NCBI GenBank assembly: GCA_015057005.1
Contig: SVFF01000002.1
Span: 186,001 to 250,000, forward strand
DNA length: 64,000 nt
Direction of reading: 5' to 3'
Source of the DNA: Lachnospiraceae bacterium
Lineage (GTDB): Bacteria > Bacillota > Clostridia > Lachnospirales > Lachnospiraceae
Numbering within the stretch: position 1 is the first letter of the stretch; every line of letters starts with the position of its first letter. The position numbers and the translations under genes were made by a program. Positions 18,507 to 27,895 of this stretch are shown here, one piece after another. The notes beneath the pieces were generated by a model. The model did no database searches. It was given only the letters and a program-made list of their open reading frames with translations, and was not told the origin of the DNA.

Positions 18507-19199
18507 TTATTCATGTCTGGGATCGATAATCTTAACAGCATCAGCAACACGGCCATACTGACCTTTTGCCTTTTCCCATGCAGTATTAGGATCATCACCC
18601 TTTTTGATAAAGTCAGTCATCTTGCCAAGGCTTACGAACTGATAACCGATGATCTGGTCTTCAGCGTCCAGAGCGATACCGGTTACATAACCTTCAGCCA
18701 TCTCAAGGTAACGGGGACCCTTTGCCAGAGTACCATACATAGTACCAACCTGGCTTCTTAAGCCCTTACCAAGGTCTTCCAGACCAGCGCCGATAGGCAG
18801 ACCGTCCTCAGAGAATGCGGACTGGGTACGACCGTAAACGATCTGTAAGAACAGCTCTCTCATTGCAGTATTGATAGCGTCACATACAAGGTCAGTATTC
18901 AAAGCTTCCAGAACAGTTCTGCCAGGCAGGATCTCAGAAGCCATAGCTGCGGAGTGAGTCATACCGGAACAACCGATGGTCTCAACCAGAGCTTCCTGAA
19001 TGATACCTTCCTTAACGTTCAGTGTCAGCTTACAAGCACCCTGCTGGGGAGCACACCAACCGATACCGTGTGTTAAACCGCTAATGTCAGTTACATCTTT
19101 TGCTTTAACCCATTTTGCTTCTTCTGGGATAGGAGCACAGCCGTGATTCACGCCCTGCGCTACGGGACACATTTCTTCAACTTCTCTTGAATAAATCAT
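18507..19199 (-). CDS. NifU-like Fe-S scaffold protein
   Basis: A 230-residue protein with a NifU/IscU N-terminal-like core: VETIGCSGMTHSAAMASEIL (about residues 72-91) followed by GRTVLEAL, matching the cluster-binding Cys loop and helix of IscU-type scaffolds. Cysteines at 11, 21, 49, 56 and 77 are candidate ligands. The C-terminal ~110 residues are not scaffold-like. AAGGAG lies upstream of the ATG. It is the first gene of a two-gene unit with the GGGtGRT gene. No IscS/SufS desulfurase is adjacent, so it is unlikely to be the housekeeping scaffold. Confidence 0.8.
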   Translation of the reverse strand: MIYSREVEEMCPVAQGVNHGCAPIPEEAKWVKAKDVTDISGLTHGIGWCAPQQGACKLTLNVKEGIIQEALVETIGCSGMTHSAAMASEILPGRTVLEALNTDLVCDAINTAMRELFLQIVYGRTQSAFSEDGLPIGAGLEDLGKGLRSQVGTMYGTLAKGPRYLEMAEGYVTGIALDAEDQIIGYQFVSLGKMTDFIKKGDDPNTAWEKAKGQYGRVADAVKIIDPRHE

Positions 19200-19314
19200 G
19201 TGAAATCTCCTTTCAACTCTATACTTACGACACTATTTGATAAAATAATATCATAATGATTCATCCTATTCTCTCACATTTGTCCTAAAAAATCTAGGGG
19301 GTTTTGTAAAAAAA

Positions 19315-21351
19315 TCAATTTTTCGCAGCTTTCTCTTTGTTTGTGGTGTAAAACTCAGATGCTTTTTGAAATTGGGCGAACAACATTCCCTGATTATTCA
19401 GCTGTTTTACGATATTTGTACGGCGCCCCACGAAATCAGTAAGTTTGTTCATGTAGTCATCTGAAGTGATATTGCCATCTGCCACCAAGGTCAGCCCCTT
19501 CTCCCAGCTGGCAGTAAGTGCCGGATCCAAAAGCGGCCTGATGGAACTGTTCACCACATCATAGACCATCTCTCCCATCAGCGTGGGCGTCAATACCTGC
19601 GTCTTTTTGTTCAGAGAAAGATATTCTATGGTAACAAGTTTTTTCAGGATCTCCGCACGGGTTGCACTGGTGCCGATGCCGCTTCCCTTAATCTGGGCCC
19701 GCAGTTCTTCATCTTCGATAAATTGACCTGCGTTTTCCATGGTCAGGATGATACTTCCGGAAGTATAACGCTTGGGCGGGGAGGTCTCTCCTTCTTTAAT
19801 CTCGTAAGAATTGACCGCGATCAAAGTACCCTTTTTCAGCGTCATCAGACGCTGCATCAGTTCGGCATCGCACTTTTCTTCCGTCTCTTTTGCTTCGCCA
19901 TCCTTTTCTTCATTTTTGGAAGCATCCTTTTTGAACGAAAAAGCGGAAACTTTCAAGTAACCTTCCTCAGCCAACACTTTGAAATTGGCAAAAAACCTCT
20001 CCTCTTTTACCTTTACACATAACGAAAATTTCTGATAAACAGCAGGAGGATAAAAAATGCTCAAAAATCTTCTGGCGATCACTTTATAAACCTTTGCCGC
20101 AGTAGGCGGCAGGCCGGCCAGATTGTTCAGTCCTTGTCCTGTAGGAATAATGGCGTAGTGGTCCGTGATCTGCTTGTCGTTTACATAGCGGGACTTTGCC
20201 AGATTTTTGTAGGTGCCTTTCTGGAGGATTTCGTTGGCAAACTCTCCCACCAGACCGTAGCCACGTAAGCCCCCGATATTTTTATGTATCTCTTTAGCCA
20301 CCGCTGTAGAGAGCACACGGGCATCTGTACGTGGATATGTCACCATCTTTTTTTCGTAAAGTTCCTGGACAATACGCAGTGTCTCATCAGGACTGATCTT
20401 AAAATACTTGGAGCAATCGTTCTGCAGCTCAGCCAGATTATACAGAAGCGGCGGGTTTTTATTCTCTTTTTTACGTTCAATACTTTCTACAACAATGTCA
20501 CCCACAGGTTCCTGGCTCAAATAGCCAATCAACTGTTCCGCATCTTCCCGTTTCTGAAAACCATTTTCCTTGTAAAGTTTGGGTGATGCGTAATACTTGG
20601 ACCCTTCAACTGCTTTCCACTCTCCCGCGAAAGATTTCCCCTGTAGGTCAAATTCCCCCAGCACGCGATAAAAAGGGGTTTTCACAAAAGACCGGATCTC
20701 TCTTTCCCTGTTTACGATCATGCCAAGAACGCAGGTCATAACGCGTCCAACGGACACCACCGCACGGTCTCGTTTTAAGTAATCTTTGATCGTACGTCCG
20801 TATTTTAAAGTCAGGACCCGGGAAAAATTGATACCCATCAGGTAATCTTCCTTCGCTCTCAAATAGGCTGCATTACTTAAATTGTCATACTCTGACAGAT
20901 CCCTTGCCTCCCGTATGCCTCGTAAGATTTCTTCCTCAGTCTGGGAGTCAATCCACACACGCTTGCGCTCTTTCCCTTTCATGCCGGACATCTGCTCCAC
21001 CAGACGATAAATATATTCTCCTTCCCGCCCGGAGTCAGTACAAACATAGACAGTAGTAATGTCAGGACGGTTCAGAAGATCACTTACAATACGGAACTGC
21101 TTTTTAGCGCTTTCTATGACCTCGTACTTAAATTCCCCAGGCAAAAAAGGAATGGTATCAAAGCTCCATCTGCGAAACTTCTCATCATAAACTTCCGGAT
21201 AGCTCATTGTCACCAAGTGACCCACACACCAGGTTACCACCGCTTCCTCGGACTCCATAAACCCATCCCGCGATCTCATATTATATTTTAAAGCGGCTGC
21301 AAATTCTCTTGCCACACTCGGTTTTTCAGCAATAAATAAACTTTTTCCCAC
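19315..21351 (-). CDS. topB: DNA topoisomerase III
   Basis: Type IA topoisomerase of 678 residues that passes single strands to decatenate and resolve DNA. The N-terminal Toprim domain (MGKSLFIAEKPSVARE) has its acidic motif CTDSGREGEY at about residues 104-113. The catalytic tyrosine is Tyr339 in VTYPRTDARVLS. GIGTSATRAEILKKL marks the C-terminal part of the catalytic gate. There are no C-terminal zinc fingers, as expected for TopB rather than TopA. It lies 63 bases downstream of asd. TopB is also carried by mobile elements, but nothing else here suggests one. Confidence 0.92.
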   Translation of the reverse strand: MGKSLFIAEKPSVAREFAAALKYNMRSRDGFMESEEAVVTWCVGHLVTMSYPEVYDEKFRRWSFDTIPFLPGEFKYEVIESAKKQFRIVSDLLNRPDITTVYVCTDSGREGEYIYRLVEQMSGMKGKERKRVWIDSQTEEEILRGIREARDLSEYDNLSNAAYLRAKEDYLMGINFSRVLTLKYGRTIKDYLKRDRAVVSVGRVMTCVLGMIVNREREIRSFVKTPFYRVLGEFDLQGKSFAGEWKAVEGSKYYASPKLYKENGFQKREDAEQLIGYLSQEPVGDIVVESIERKKENKNPPLLYNLAELQNDCSKYFKISPDETLRIVQELYEKKMVTYPRTDARVLSTAVAKEIHKNIGGLRGYGLVGEFANEILQKGTYKNLAKSRYVNDKQITDHYAIIPTGQGLNNLAGLPPTAAKVYKVIARRFLSIFYPPAVYQKFSLCVKVKEERFFANFKVLAEEGYLKVSAFSFKKDASKNEEKDGEAKETEEKCDAELMQRLMTLKKGTLIAVNSYEIKEGETSPPKRYTSGSIILTMENAGQFIEDEELRAQIKGSGIGTSATRAEILKKLVTIEYLSLNKKTQVLTPTLMGEMVYDVVNSSIRPLLDPALTASWEKGLTLVADGNITSDDYMNKLTDFVGRRTNIVKQLNNQGMLFAQFQKASEFYTTNKEKAAKN

Positions 21352-21414
21352 AAAATACCCCTAAATTTCTTTGAGAGAAAGAAATCACTTCCTTTCTCTC
21401 AAATATAAAAATCA

Positions 21415-22500
21415 TTATTTCTTAGTAATATAACCCTGGGCCTTCAGAAGTTCTGCGCAAAGCACAGCACCGCCTGCGGCACCGCGGACAGTATTATGGG
21501 ACAAACCCACAAACTTAAAGTCATACACGGAATCCTCACGGATACGTCCTACGCTGATGCCCATTCCCTTTTCAAAATCCACATCCAGCTTAACCTGAGG
21601 TCTGTTGTCCTCCTCCAGATACTGGATAAACTGCTTGGGCGCGCTGGGAAGTTCCAGCTGCTGGGGAACACCGCTGTACTCTCTGATCTTGGCGATCAGC
21701 TGCTCTTTGGTGGGCTTCTTGTTGAATTTAACAAATACAGCTGCGGTATGACCGTTCAGTACAGGCACACGGATACACTGGCAGGTGATCACGGGAGAGG
21801 CTGCAGGAACGATTTCGCCATTCTCCACCTTACCCCAGATACGGAGAGGCTCTTTTTCACTCTTCTCTTCCTCGCCGCCGATGTAAGGAATGATATTTTC
21901 AATCATCTCCGGCCAATCCTTGAAGGTCTTGCCGGCACCGGAAATTGCCTGATAAGTAGTCGCAACCACCTCTACAGGCTCAAACTCTGCCCATGCGGTA
22001 AGAACAGGCGCATAGCTCTGAATAGAACAGTTTGGCTTTACAGCCACAAAACCTCTGGTGGTGCCCAGTCTCTTCTTCTGCGCTTCGATTACTTCCACAT
22101 GCTCAGGATTGATCTCAGGAATCAGCATGGGCACATCGGGAGTCCATCTGTGGGCACTGTTGTTGGACACAACAGGAGTCTCTGTCTTGGCGTACTCCTC
22201 TTCGATCTTCTTGATCTCATCCTTGGTCATGTCAACAGCACTGAATACAAAATCAACTTCAGATGCTACCTTTTCCACTTCATTTACATTCATTACTACA
22301 ATATTCTTTACAGCTTCGGGCATGGGAGTGGTCATTTTCCATCTTTCACCGATTGCCTCTTCATAGGTCTTGCCTGCAGAACGGGGACTTGCTGCGATAG
22401 TAGTCACCTCAAACCAGGGATGGTTCTCCAGCAGAGAAATAAATCTCTGTCCCACCATGCCGGTACCGCCTAAAATACCAACTTTTAATTTATCACTCAT
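21415..22500 (-). CDS. asd: aspartate-semialdehyde dehydrogenase
   Basis: Converts aspartyl phosphate to aspartate semialdehyde with NADPH, the branch point to lysine, threonine and methionine. It has 361 residues. The nucleotide motif GGTGMVGQR is at residues 11-19, the active-site cysteine is Cys158 in KPNCSIQSY, and a second conserved block is QAISGAGKTF. The sequence is of the archaeal/fungal type of Asd rather than the usual bacterial type, judged by the GERWKMTTPMPE and NNSAHRWTPDVPMLIPE segments. It is followed by topB; neighbours upstream (argH) are biosynthetic. Confidence 0.93.
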   Translation of the reverse strand: MSDKLKVGILGGTGMVGQRFISLLENHPWFEVTTIAASPRSAGKTYEEAIGERWKMTTPMPEAVKNIVVMNVNEVEKVASEVDFVFSAVDMTKDEIKKIEEEYAKTETPVVSNNSAHRWTPDVPMLIPEINPEHVEVIEAQKKRLGTTRGFVAVKPNCSIQSYAPVLTAWAEFEPVEVVATTYQAISGAGKTFKDWPEMIENIIPYIGGEEEKSEKEPLRIWGKVENGEIVPAASPVITCQCIRVPVLNGHTAAVFVKFNKKPTKEQLIAKIREYSGVPQQLELPSAPKQFIQYLEEDNRPQVKLDVDFEKGMGISVGRIREDSVYDFKFVGLSHNTVRGAAGGAVLCAELLKAQGYITKK

Positions 22501-22589
22501 CTTACTTTCCTCAACTTTCTGTTATGTCTATTGTTTTCCTTGCTGTCTGATCGTGTCTCTCTTTTTCATTATCAAACACCAATCAAGGC

Positions 22590-23984
22590 TTATTTGCTCT
22601 GTAAGTCTTCCTGGGCCAGATACGTTTTATTAACTGCAATTACCGCTTTCATCACTTCAGGACCGGGAGCACCTACTGTCAGACGCTTCTCCACACAAGT
22701 TTTTAAAGAAACAGCATCGTAAATATCAGACTCGAACTTGTCGCTGATGGTCTGCAGTTCCTCAAGGCTCAGTGCATCGATGGAGGTCTCTTTGTCGATA
22801 CAGTAAAGCACAAGTCTGCCGATAATGCCGTGAGCGTCACGGAAAGGCACGCCCTTGTTTACCAGATAGTCAGCAGCATCCGTAGCATTGGTAAAGCCAT
22901 TCATTGCACTCTTCTGCATCCGATCCATTCTGAATTTCATGGTGCTCACCATGCCGGTGAAAAGCATCAGACAGTCTTTTACGGTGTTCATCGCATCGAA
23001 GGCAACTTCCTTGTCCTCCTGCATGTCCTTATTGTATGCCAGAGGAAGGCCCTTCATTGTGGTCAACAGAGACATCAGCGCACCGTACACGCGACCGGTC
23101 TTACCGCGTACAAGTTCTGCAATGTCAGGGTTCTTTTTCTGGGGCATAATGCTGCTTCCGGTGGAATAAGCATCATCAATTTCCACGAACTGATACTCAT
23201 TAGAATTCCAAATGATGATTTCCTCGGAAAAACGGCTCAGATGCATCATGATCATGGACAATGCAGACAAAAACTCAATCAGATAATCTCTGTCCGCCAC
23301 AGAATCCATGCTGTTCATGGTAGGACCTTCAAAGCCCAGCAGTTTGGCAGTATAATCCCTGTCCAGAGGATATGTAGTGCCGGCAAAAGCGCCTGCTCCC
23401 AGAGGACAATAGTTCATTCTGTCATAAATATCAGAAAGGCGCTGTCTGTCGCGCTTGAACATCTCAAAATAAGCACCGTAGTGATGTGCCAGTGTGGTAG
23501 GCTGTGCCTTCTGTAAATGAGTAAATCCGGGCATATAAGTCTCCAGATTGTTCTCCATCACATCTAAAAGCACCTGCAACAGATCCTTCAGCAAAGCATC
23601 TGTCTCCACCACCTGCTGTCTGGTATATAAACGCATGTCCAACGCCACCTGATCGTTACGGCTTCTGCCGGTGTGCAGCTTCTTACCAACATCACCGATT
23701 CTGTCAATCAGATTGGCTTCCACAAAGCTGTGAATATCCTCGTATTTGGTGTCGATCATAAGGTTACCGGCATCAACATCCTCACGGATCCCGGTAAGAC
23801 CCTTTATGATCTCGTCTCTCTCAGTGTCTGTAAGAATGCCCTGCTTGGCCAGCATCGTTACATGGGCAATGCTGCCTTCCACATCCTGATGAAATAATGT
23901 TTTATCAAATGTAATGGACGCGTTAAAATCATAGACCATTTGATCGGTCTCTTTTGTGAAGCGTCCTCCCCATAACTGTGCCAT
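22590..23984 (-). CDS. argH: argininosuccinate lyase
   Basis: Cleaves argininosuccinate to arginine and fumarate, the last step of arginine synthesis. The 464-residue length is typical. The N-terminus LWGGRFTKETDQMVYDFNAS, the TGRSRNDQVALD motif (about residues 107-118) and the superfamily signature GSSIMPQKKNPD (about 277-288) are all present. The start at 23982-23984 has GGGAG upstream. argG is not in the window; argH stands 89 bases ahead of asd on the same strand and is divergent from an ABC importer. Confidence 0.96.
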   Translation of the reverse strand: MAQLWGGRFTKETDQMVYDFNASITFDKTLFHQDVEGSIAHVTMLAKQGILTDTERDEIIKGLTGIREDVDAGNLMIDTKYEDIHSFVEANLIDRIGDVGKKLHTGRSRNDQVALDMRLYTRQQVVETDALLKDLLQVLLDVMENNLETYMPGFTHLQKAQPTTLAHHYGAYFEMFKRDRQRLSDIYDRMNYCPLGAGAFAGTTYPLDRDYTAKLLGFEGPTMNSMDSVADRDYLIEFLSALSMIMMHLSRFSEEIIIWNSNEYQFVEIDDAYSTGSSIMPQKKNPDIAELVRGKTGRVYGALMSLLTTMKGLPLAYNKDMQEDKEVAFDAMNTVKDCLMLFTGMVSTMKFRMDRMQKSAMNGFTNATDAADYLVNKGVPFRDAHGIIGRLVLYCIDKETSIDALSLEELQTISDKFESDIYDAVSLKTCVEKRLTVGAPGPEVMKAVIAVNKTYLAQEDLQSK

Positions 23985-24158
23985 GGTAAACTACTCCCAT
24001 CTTTATAAACTTAAAAACGATACTATCACAAAACCTCTATAAATGCAAGAATCCCTTTTCTAAATATCATTTCACATATTTCTTTCTTTTACATAATATA
24101 GTATAAATTCCTGCTGCACTTTACTGACTGCCGCAGCAGAGGAAGGTATCCGGAAATT

Positions 24159-24929
24159 TTGCCAAACAATCTTATTGAATTAAATAATATCAGCTATGCT
24201 TATCACAATTTACACAGCGAAACACCTGCGCTGCAGGATCTCTCCTTCGGTGTAAAAGAAGGTGAATTTGTAGCTATTGTGGGACCAAGCGGCTGCGGTA
24301 AATCCACGCTTTTGTCATTAATCGCCGGACTGCTTAAACCGGAAGCCGGCACCATCACGATCAATAATCCTGACGGTTCTCTCCACTATCCCAAGGTTGG
24401 GCTGATGCTTCAGAGAGACCATCTCTTTGAATGGCGGACCGTCTATAAAAATGTAATATTAGGTCTGGAAATCAATCATCTGCTCACACCTCATCATCTG
24501 GATTATGTACACAGACTTCTGCAGGATTACGATCTGGAACAATTCAAGGATAAGCGCCCCAGTGAACTTTCAGGCGGCATGAAGCAGCGGGCTGCGCTGA
24601 TTCGTACTCTGGCCCTGGAACCTGAACTTTTACTGCTGGATGAACCATTCAGCGCTCTTGATTATCAGACCAGGCTCATGGTTTCTGCAGATATCTGCCG
24701 CCTGATCCGTAAAAGCGGCAAGACAGTTATCTTAATAACCCACGATCTTTCCGAGGCTATCAGTCTTTCAGACCGTGTACTGGTACTGTCCAAGCGTCCT
24801 GCACGGGTAAAAGAAGAAGTCCCTATCAGACTGACACTGCCCGACGCTTCCCCGCTTGCCGCCAGGCATGCACCGGAATTTCAAGGGTATTTCAGTTACA
24901 TTTGGGAGGTGTTGACAAATGATCAATGA
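24159..24929 (+). CDS. ABC transporter ATP-binding protein (NitT/TauT type)
   Basis: A 256-residue ATPase of the nitrate/sulfonate/taurine class. Walker A GPSGCGKST is at about residues 43-51, followed by a Q-loop (LMLQRDHLFEWRTVYKNV), the signature LSGGMKQRAALIRTLA and Walker B LLLLDEPFSALD. The start codon is TTG (24159-24161), with GGA four bases ahead and a second AGGAAGG further up. Its 3' end overlaps the permease by 11 bases. No periplasmic-type binding protein lies next to it, so the substrate cannot be assigned. Confidence 0.88.
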   Translation: MPNNLIELNNISYAYHNLHSETPALQDLSFGVKEGEFVAIVGPSGCGKSTLLSLIAGLLKPEAGTITINNPDGSLHYPKVGLMLQRDHLFEWRTVYKNVILGLEINHLLTPHHLDYVHRLLQDYDLEQFKDKRPSELSGGMKQRAALIRTLALEPELLLLDEPFSALDYQTRLMVSADICRLIRKSGKTVILITHDLSEAISLSDRVLVLSKRPARVKEEVPIRLTLPDASPLAARHAPEFQGYFSYIWEVLTNDQ

Positions 24930-25746
24930 AAACAGAAAAAACAAACCATCCGAACTTTCTGCCCAGGAAGTCTATATTCAGAATCACCGAAAAAAGCATC
25001 ACTTGGTCACATGTTGGAGAATCATGATTTTTCTGGGCTTTCTGACGCTTTGGGAATTAAGTGCCGGTCTTGGCTGGATTGACAGCTTCTTCTTTTCCAG
25101 CCCCAGCCGTGTGATATCCTGTTTTATCGACATGGCTCTGGACGGAAGCCTCTTCCTTCATACAGGCATCACCCTCTGGGAGACTATTTTCAGTTTCTTA
25201 TTGGTATTTGTAATCAGCATCGCCGCTGCCACACTGCTTTGGGCTTCTTCAAAACTTTCCGATATATTGGAGCCCTATCTGGTCATTTTGAACAGCCTGC
25301 CAAAGTCTGCACTGGCCCCGCTGTTTATCGTCTGGCTGGGCACAGGCACCACTACCATTATCGTGGCCGGTATCTCGGTGGCAGTCTTTGGCTCTATCAT
25401 AAGCTTTTATACAGGCTTTAAACAGGTGGACCCTGAAAAGATCACCCTGATCTACACTCTTGGCGGCCACAAGAAAGAGGTTTTTACCAAAGTCATATTG
25501 CCCGGCTCCATTCCCATCATGCTCAGCACTACAAAGGTCAATATCGGTCTAGCCTTGGTAGGTGTTATCATCGGTGAGTTTCTGGCGGCCAGAAGAGGTC
25601 TTGGATATCTGATCATTTATGGAAGTCAGGTCTTTCAGTTAAACCTGGTCATCACCTCCATCACCATTCTCTGCATTATCGCCTTCGGCTTCTACAAAGG
25701 AATTCAGGTCCTGGAGCATCAAATGAAGGTACGGATGAAAATGTAA
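24919..25746 (+). CDS. ABC transporter permease (NitT/TauT type)
   Basis: A 275-residue permease of the SsuC/TauC class. About six membrane segments are visible, beginning at WRIMIFLGFLTLWELSAGLG (about 31-50). The EAA-like cytosolic loop is LGGHKKEVFTKVILPGSIPIM at about residues 185-205. A GGGAGG site lies inside the preceding ATPase gene, so the two are translationally coupled. Together they would form an importer core that needs a binding protein encoded elsewhere. The operon is divergent from argH. Confidence 0.88.
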   Translation: MINENRKNKPSELSAQEVYIQNHRKKHHLVTCWRIMIFLGFLTLWELSAGLGWIDSFFFSSPSRVISCFIDMALDGSLFLHTGITLWETIFSFLLVFVISIAAATLLWASSKLSDILEPYLVILNSLPKSALAPLFIVWLGTGTTTIIVAGISVAVFGSIISFYTGFKQVDPEKITLIYTLGGHKKEVFTKVILPGSIPIMLSTTKVNIGLALVGVIIGEFLAARRGLGYLIIYGSQVFQLNLVITSITILCIIAFGFYKGIQVLEHQMKVRMKM

Positions 25747-25761
25747 TGCTTCCACAAAAAC

Positions 25762-25804
25762 AGCCAGGCATTGAACCGAAAATTGATCAATGACCTGGCT
25801 TTTC
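25762..25804. terminator. bidirectional terminator
   Basis: Stem AGCCAGG (25762-25768) / CCTGGCT (25794-25800), with further pairing ATTGA/TCAAT inside, flanked by T-rich sequence on the plus side and by an A run on the other. It separates the ABC permease from the convergent membrane-protein gene. Confidence 0.7.
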
Positions 25805-25813
25805 CCCTGTATT

Positions 25814-27067
25814 TTAGATACCACCACTCAATTCTTTTATATAAAGTAAACCACATAAAACATGCAGACAGAATATCACCCATGCCACATCAATCAGAAC
25901 GCACTTTACCTTGGTATTTCCATGTTCTTTCTCCAATTTTAAAAGATGCAGGGTGGATGCCATCCACATCAAAAGCATACCGGACATCATAGGCCAAATA
26001 AAATCTGCATGGGACAATTTAGAGCCGCCCTCTCCCAGCAGCGCAGCTTCCAGGAAACCAATAATATATCCTGTCAAGGCAAGCTTGCCCATATTGTCTT
26101 TCCAGAAAAAACTTGCATCGATCATGATCAAAAACAGGGGGAATGCCATTCCCAAGGCAATGGACAGGACCACATTATCAGTAAACATGCTCCACACTTC
26201 CATCCATTTCGTAATCATAAACGAACCATCTGCGCCGTAACTGCCTCCAAACAAGAAGTATGCAAGGAACGCAATCAGAATAAATAAAAGTGCAGGTATT
26301 GCGCAATAAAGCATTTGCAGACATTTTTTGAAATAGACAGAACCACTGCCGTCCTTCTTTATTATACATCCAATCCACTTTATCAACATGACAATTGCTA
26401 CTGCCGGAATAAACATCTCTGCAAAAGTAGGTTTCGTCATAGCAGACAAAAGCAGTACAACCGCCAGATAGATAAATGGTTTCTTCAGACCCTTCTGCGT
26501 ATCAAAGAAAATTCCTTTGTATCCCTCATCATCCTGTTTGTTCCAGATATCATATACCAGACAAAAACAAAGAAGTGAAAAAGGATTAACCGCCATCTGG
26601 GTAGGATTATGGAGAGGATTCATGGAAAAAGTGCCCAAAAATCTAGTGCCTGCATCCAGCCATTCAAAATAAAGCGCCTGACTCACAGAGAGTGCAAATG
26701 AAAGAAACGCAGCTTTAGTGGTGGAAAGTTCTTTGCCAAGTGCGGATGTATATTTTATAATCATCCAATACATAATAAAATAACTGAGCATACTGAAGAA
26801 AATACTCACATACGCAGCTGCTATATTTAAGGGAATGTGTAAAATATGATGCACTCCCAGCACACCCAAATGCCACATACAATAGGGGACTGCCATCCAC
26901 CCCTTCCACCAATTCTCTTCCGTAAACAAAGGCAGATAGACATAGGTATGACCGTTATAGTCCGCAAAAATCTGAGGAAGCTGTCCCTGTACAACCCAAT
27001 ATGTGAGATATGCTAAAAGAATGGCCAGTACAATTGCTGCCAGATTATCTCTCTTTTCTCTTCCCAT
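25814..27067 (-). CDS. polytopic membrane protein, unknown
   Basis: A 417-residue integral membrane protein with roughly ten hydrophobic segments, the first at about residues 10-28 (LAAIVLAILLAYLTYWVVQG). Short loops contain HTYVYLPLFTEENWWKGW and NPLHNPTQMAVNPFS, which together recall GT-C-type glycosyltransferases or O-antigen-type membrane proteins, but I cannot place it in a family. The ATG at 27065-27067 has AGGAAG upstream; the earlier TTG at 27073 does not. It is divergent from the 27167 gene with about 100 bases between them, so the two may be functionally linked. Confidence 0.75.
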   Translation of the reverse strand: MGREKRDNLAAIVLAILLAYLTYWVVQGQLPQIFADYNGHTYVYLPLFTEENWWKGWMAVPYCMWHLGVLGVHHILHIPLNIAAAYVSIFFSMLSYFIMYWMIIKYTSALGKELSTTKAAFLSFALSVSQALYFEWLDAGTRFLGTFSMNPLHNPTQMAVNPFSLLCFCLVYDIWNKQDDEGYKGIFFDTQKGLKKPFIYLAVVLLLSAMTKPTFAEMFIPAVAIVMLIKWIGCIIKKDGSGSVYFKKCLQMLYCAIPALLFILIAFLAYFLFGGSYGADGSFMITKWMEVWSMFTDNVVLSIALGMAFPLFLIMIDASFFWKDNMGKLALTGYIIGFLEAALLGEGGSKLSHADFIWPMMSGMLLMWMASTLHLLKLEKEHGNTKVKCVLIDVAWVIFCLHVLCGLLYIKELSGGI

Positions 27068-27166
27068 GAACAACTTCCTCCCACAAACAACTTGCTTATT
27101 TTAGATTTTTCTATTATGATAAATGAAATAGCATTACTATTTTACTACATACCAGAGGAGTTTTCT

Positions 27167-27751
27167 ATGAAAAAAATTAAAAAACTACTGTTTTTTTTCA
27201 TCATACTTGCCTTTATCATTATTCCTCTTCCCGCTGGGGACATGACCATCCGCCTTCAGCTTACAGAAATGGTTGGAAATGATTATGCGCTTCATTATTC
27301 CAATACAGATTCTTTTTTTACACCTTCCAAGAGTATTGCAGGTGAAATTGATTATGAAAAGAACCAGGTTATTTTCCATTTGGACAATTCCCTTGAAGGA
27401 CTCACCGCCCTCAGATTGGACTTTCCTCACACAGATACGCTGATCAGTGTTGAAAAAATTACAGTCAGCAGTGCCGGAATTATTCAAAAACAATTTAACC
27501 CCAGTCTTTTTTTTGCACCGGGAAATTTAATTGAGACCCATGATCTTGAAGCAATTTCACAGGCCACCGCTCAGGATAAAGCCTACTTGGCCACAAGTGA
27601 CTGGGATCCTTACGTGGTATTATCAGAAAAACTTGTCAAACAGATTGATTCCGGTTTCAGTCATTTTCATTTAAGCCGCCTTGCCATCTGTCTCTTTATT
27701 GCAGCATGCACATATTTTACCAAAAAAGATTATTTTACAAACAAAGAATAA
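27167..27751 (+). CDS. membrane-anchored protein, unknown
   Basis: A 194-residue protein with a basic N-terminus and hydrophobic segment (KKIKKLLFFFIILAFIIIPL) acting as a signal or anchor, an extracytoplasmic middle of about 140 residues, and a C-terminal hydrophobic segment (LSRLAICLFIAACTYF) with a short charged tail. GAGGAG lies six bases before the ATG at 27167; the frame opens earlier at 27092 without support. I recognise no family. It is divergent from the polytopic membrane protein and ends at a strong terminator. Confidence 0.7.
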   Translation: MKKIKKLLFFFIILAFIIIPLPAGDMTIRLQLTEMVGNDYALHYSNTDSFFTPSKSIAGEIDYEKNQVIFHLDNSLEGLTALRLDFPHTDTLISVEKITVSSAGIIQKQFNPSLFFAPGNLIETHDLEAISQATAQDKAYLATSDWDPYVVLSEKLVKQIDSGFSHFHLSRLAICLFIAACTYFTKKDYFTNKE

Positions 27752-27755
27752 TTAT

Positions 27756-27787
27756 AAAAGGCATCTTCCTCACAGAAGATGCCTTTT
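27756..27787. terminator. bidirectional terminator
   Basis: Perfect 13-base stem AAAAGGCATCTTC (27756-27768) / GAAGATGCCTTTT (27775-27787) with loop CTCACA. It closes the plus-strand gene ending at 27751 and the minus-strand tRNA gene. Confidence 0.9.
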
Positions 27788-27788
27788 A

Positions 27789-27861
27789 AGCTGAAAATGG
27801 GACTCGAACCCACGACCCCTTCATTACGAGTGAAGTGCTCTACCGACTGAGCTATTTCAGC
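27789..27861 (-). tRNA. tRNA-Thr (anticodon CGT)
   Basis: Read on the minus strand, acceptor arm GCTGAAA pairs with TTTCAGC; the D-arm AGCTCAGTCGGTAGAGC and T-loop GGTTCGAGTCC are canonical. The anticodon stem CTTCA/TGAAG encloses loop CTCGTAA, giving anticodon CGT, which reads ACG (threonine). The 3' CCA is not encoded. It is transcribed alone from its own promoter and terminated by the 13-base-stem hairpin immediately downstream. Confidence 0.95.
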
Positions 27862-27895
27862 TTACCATATACAGTTGTGTTCACAACTAGCAAAT

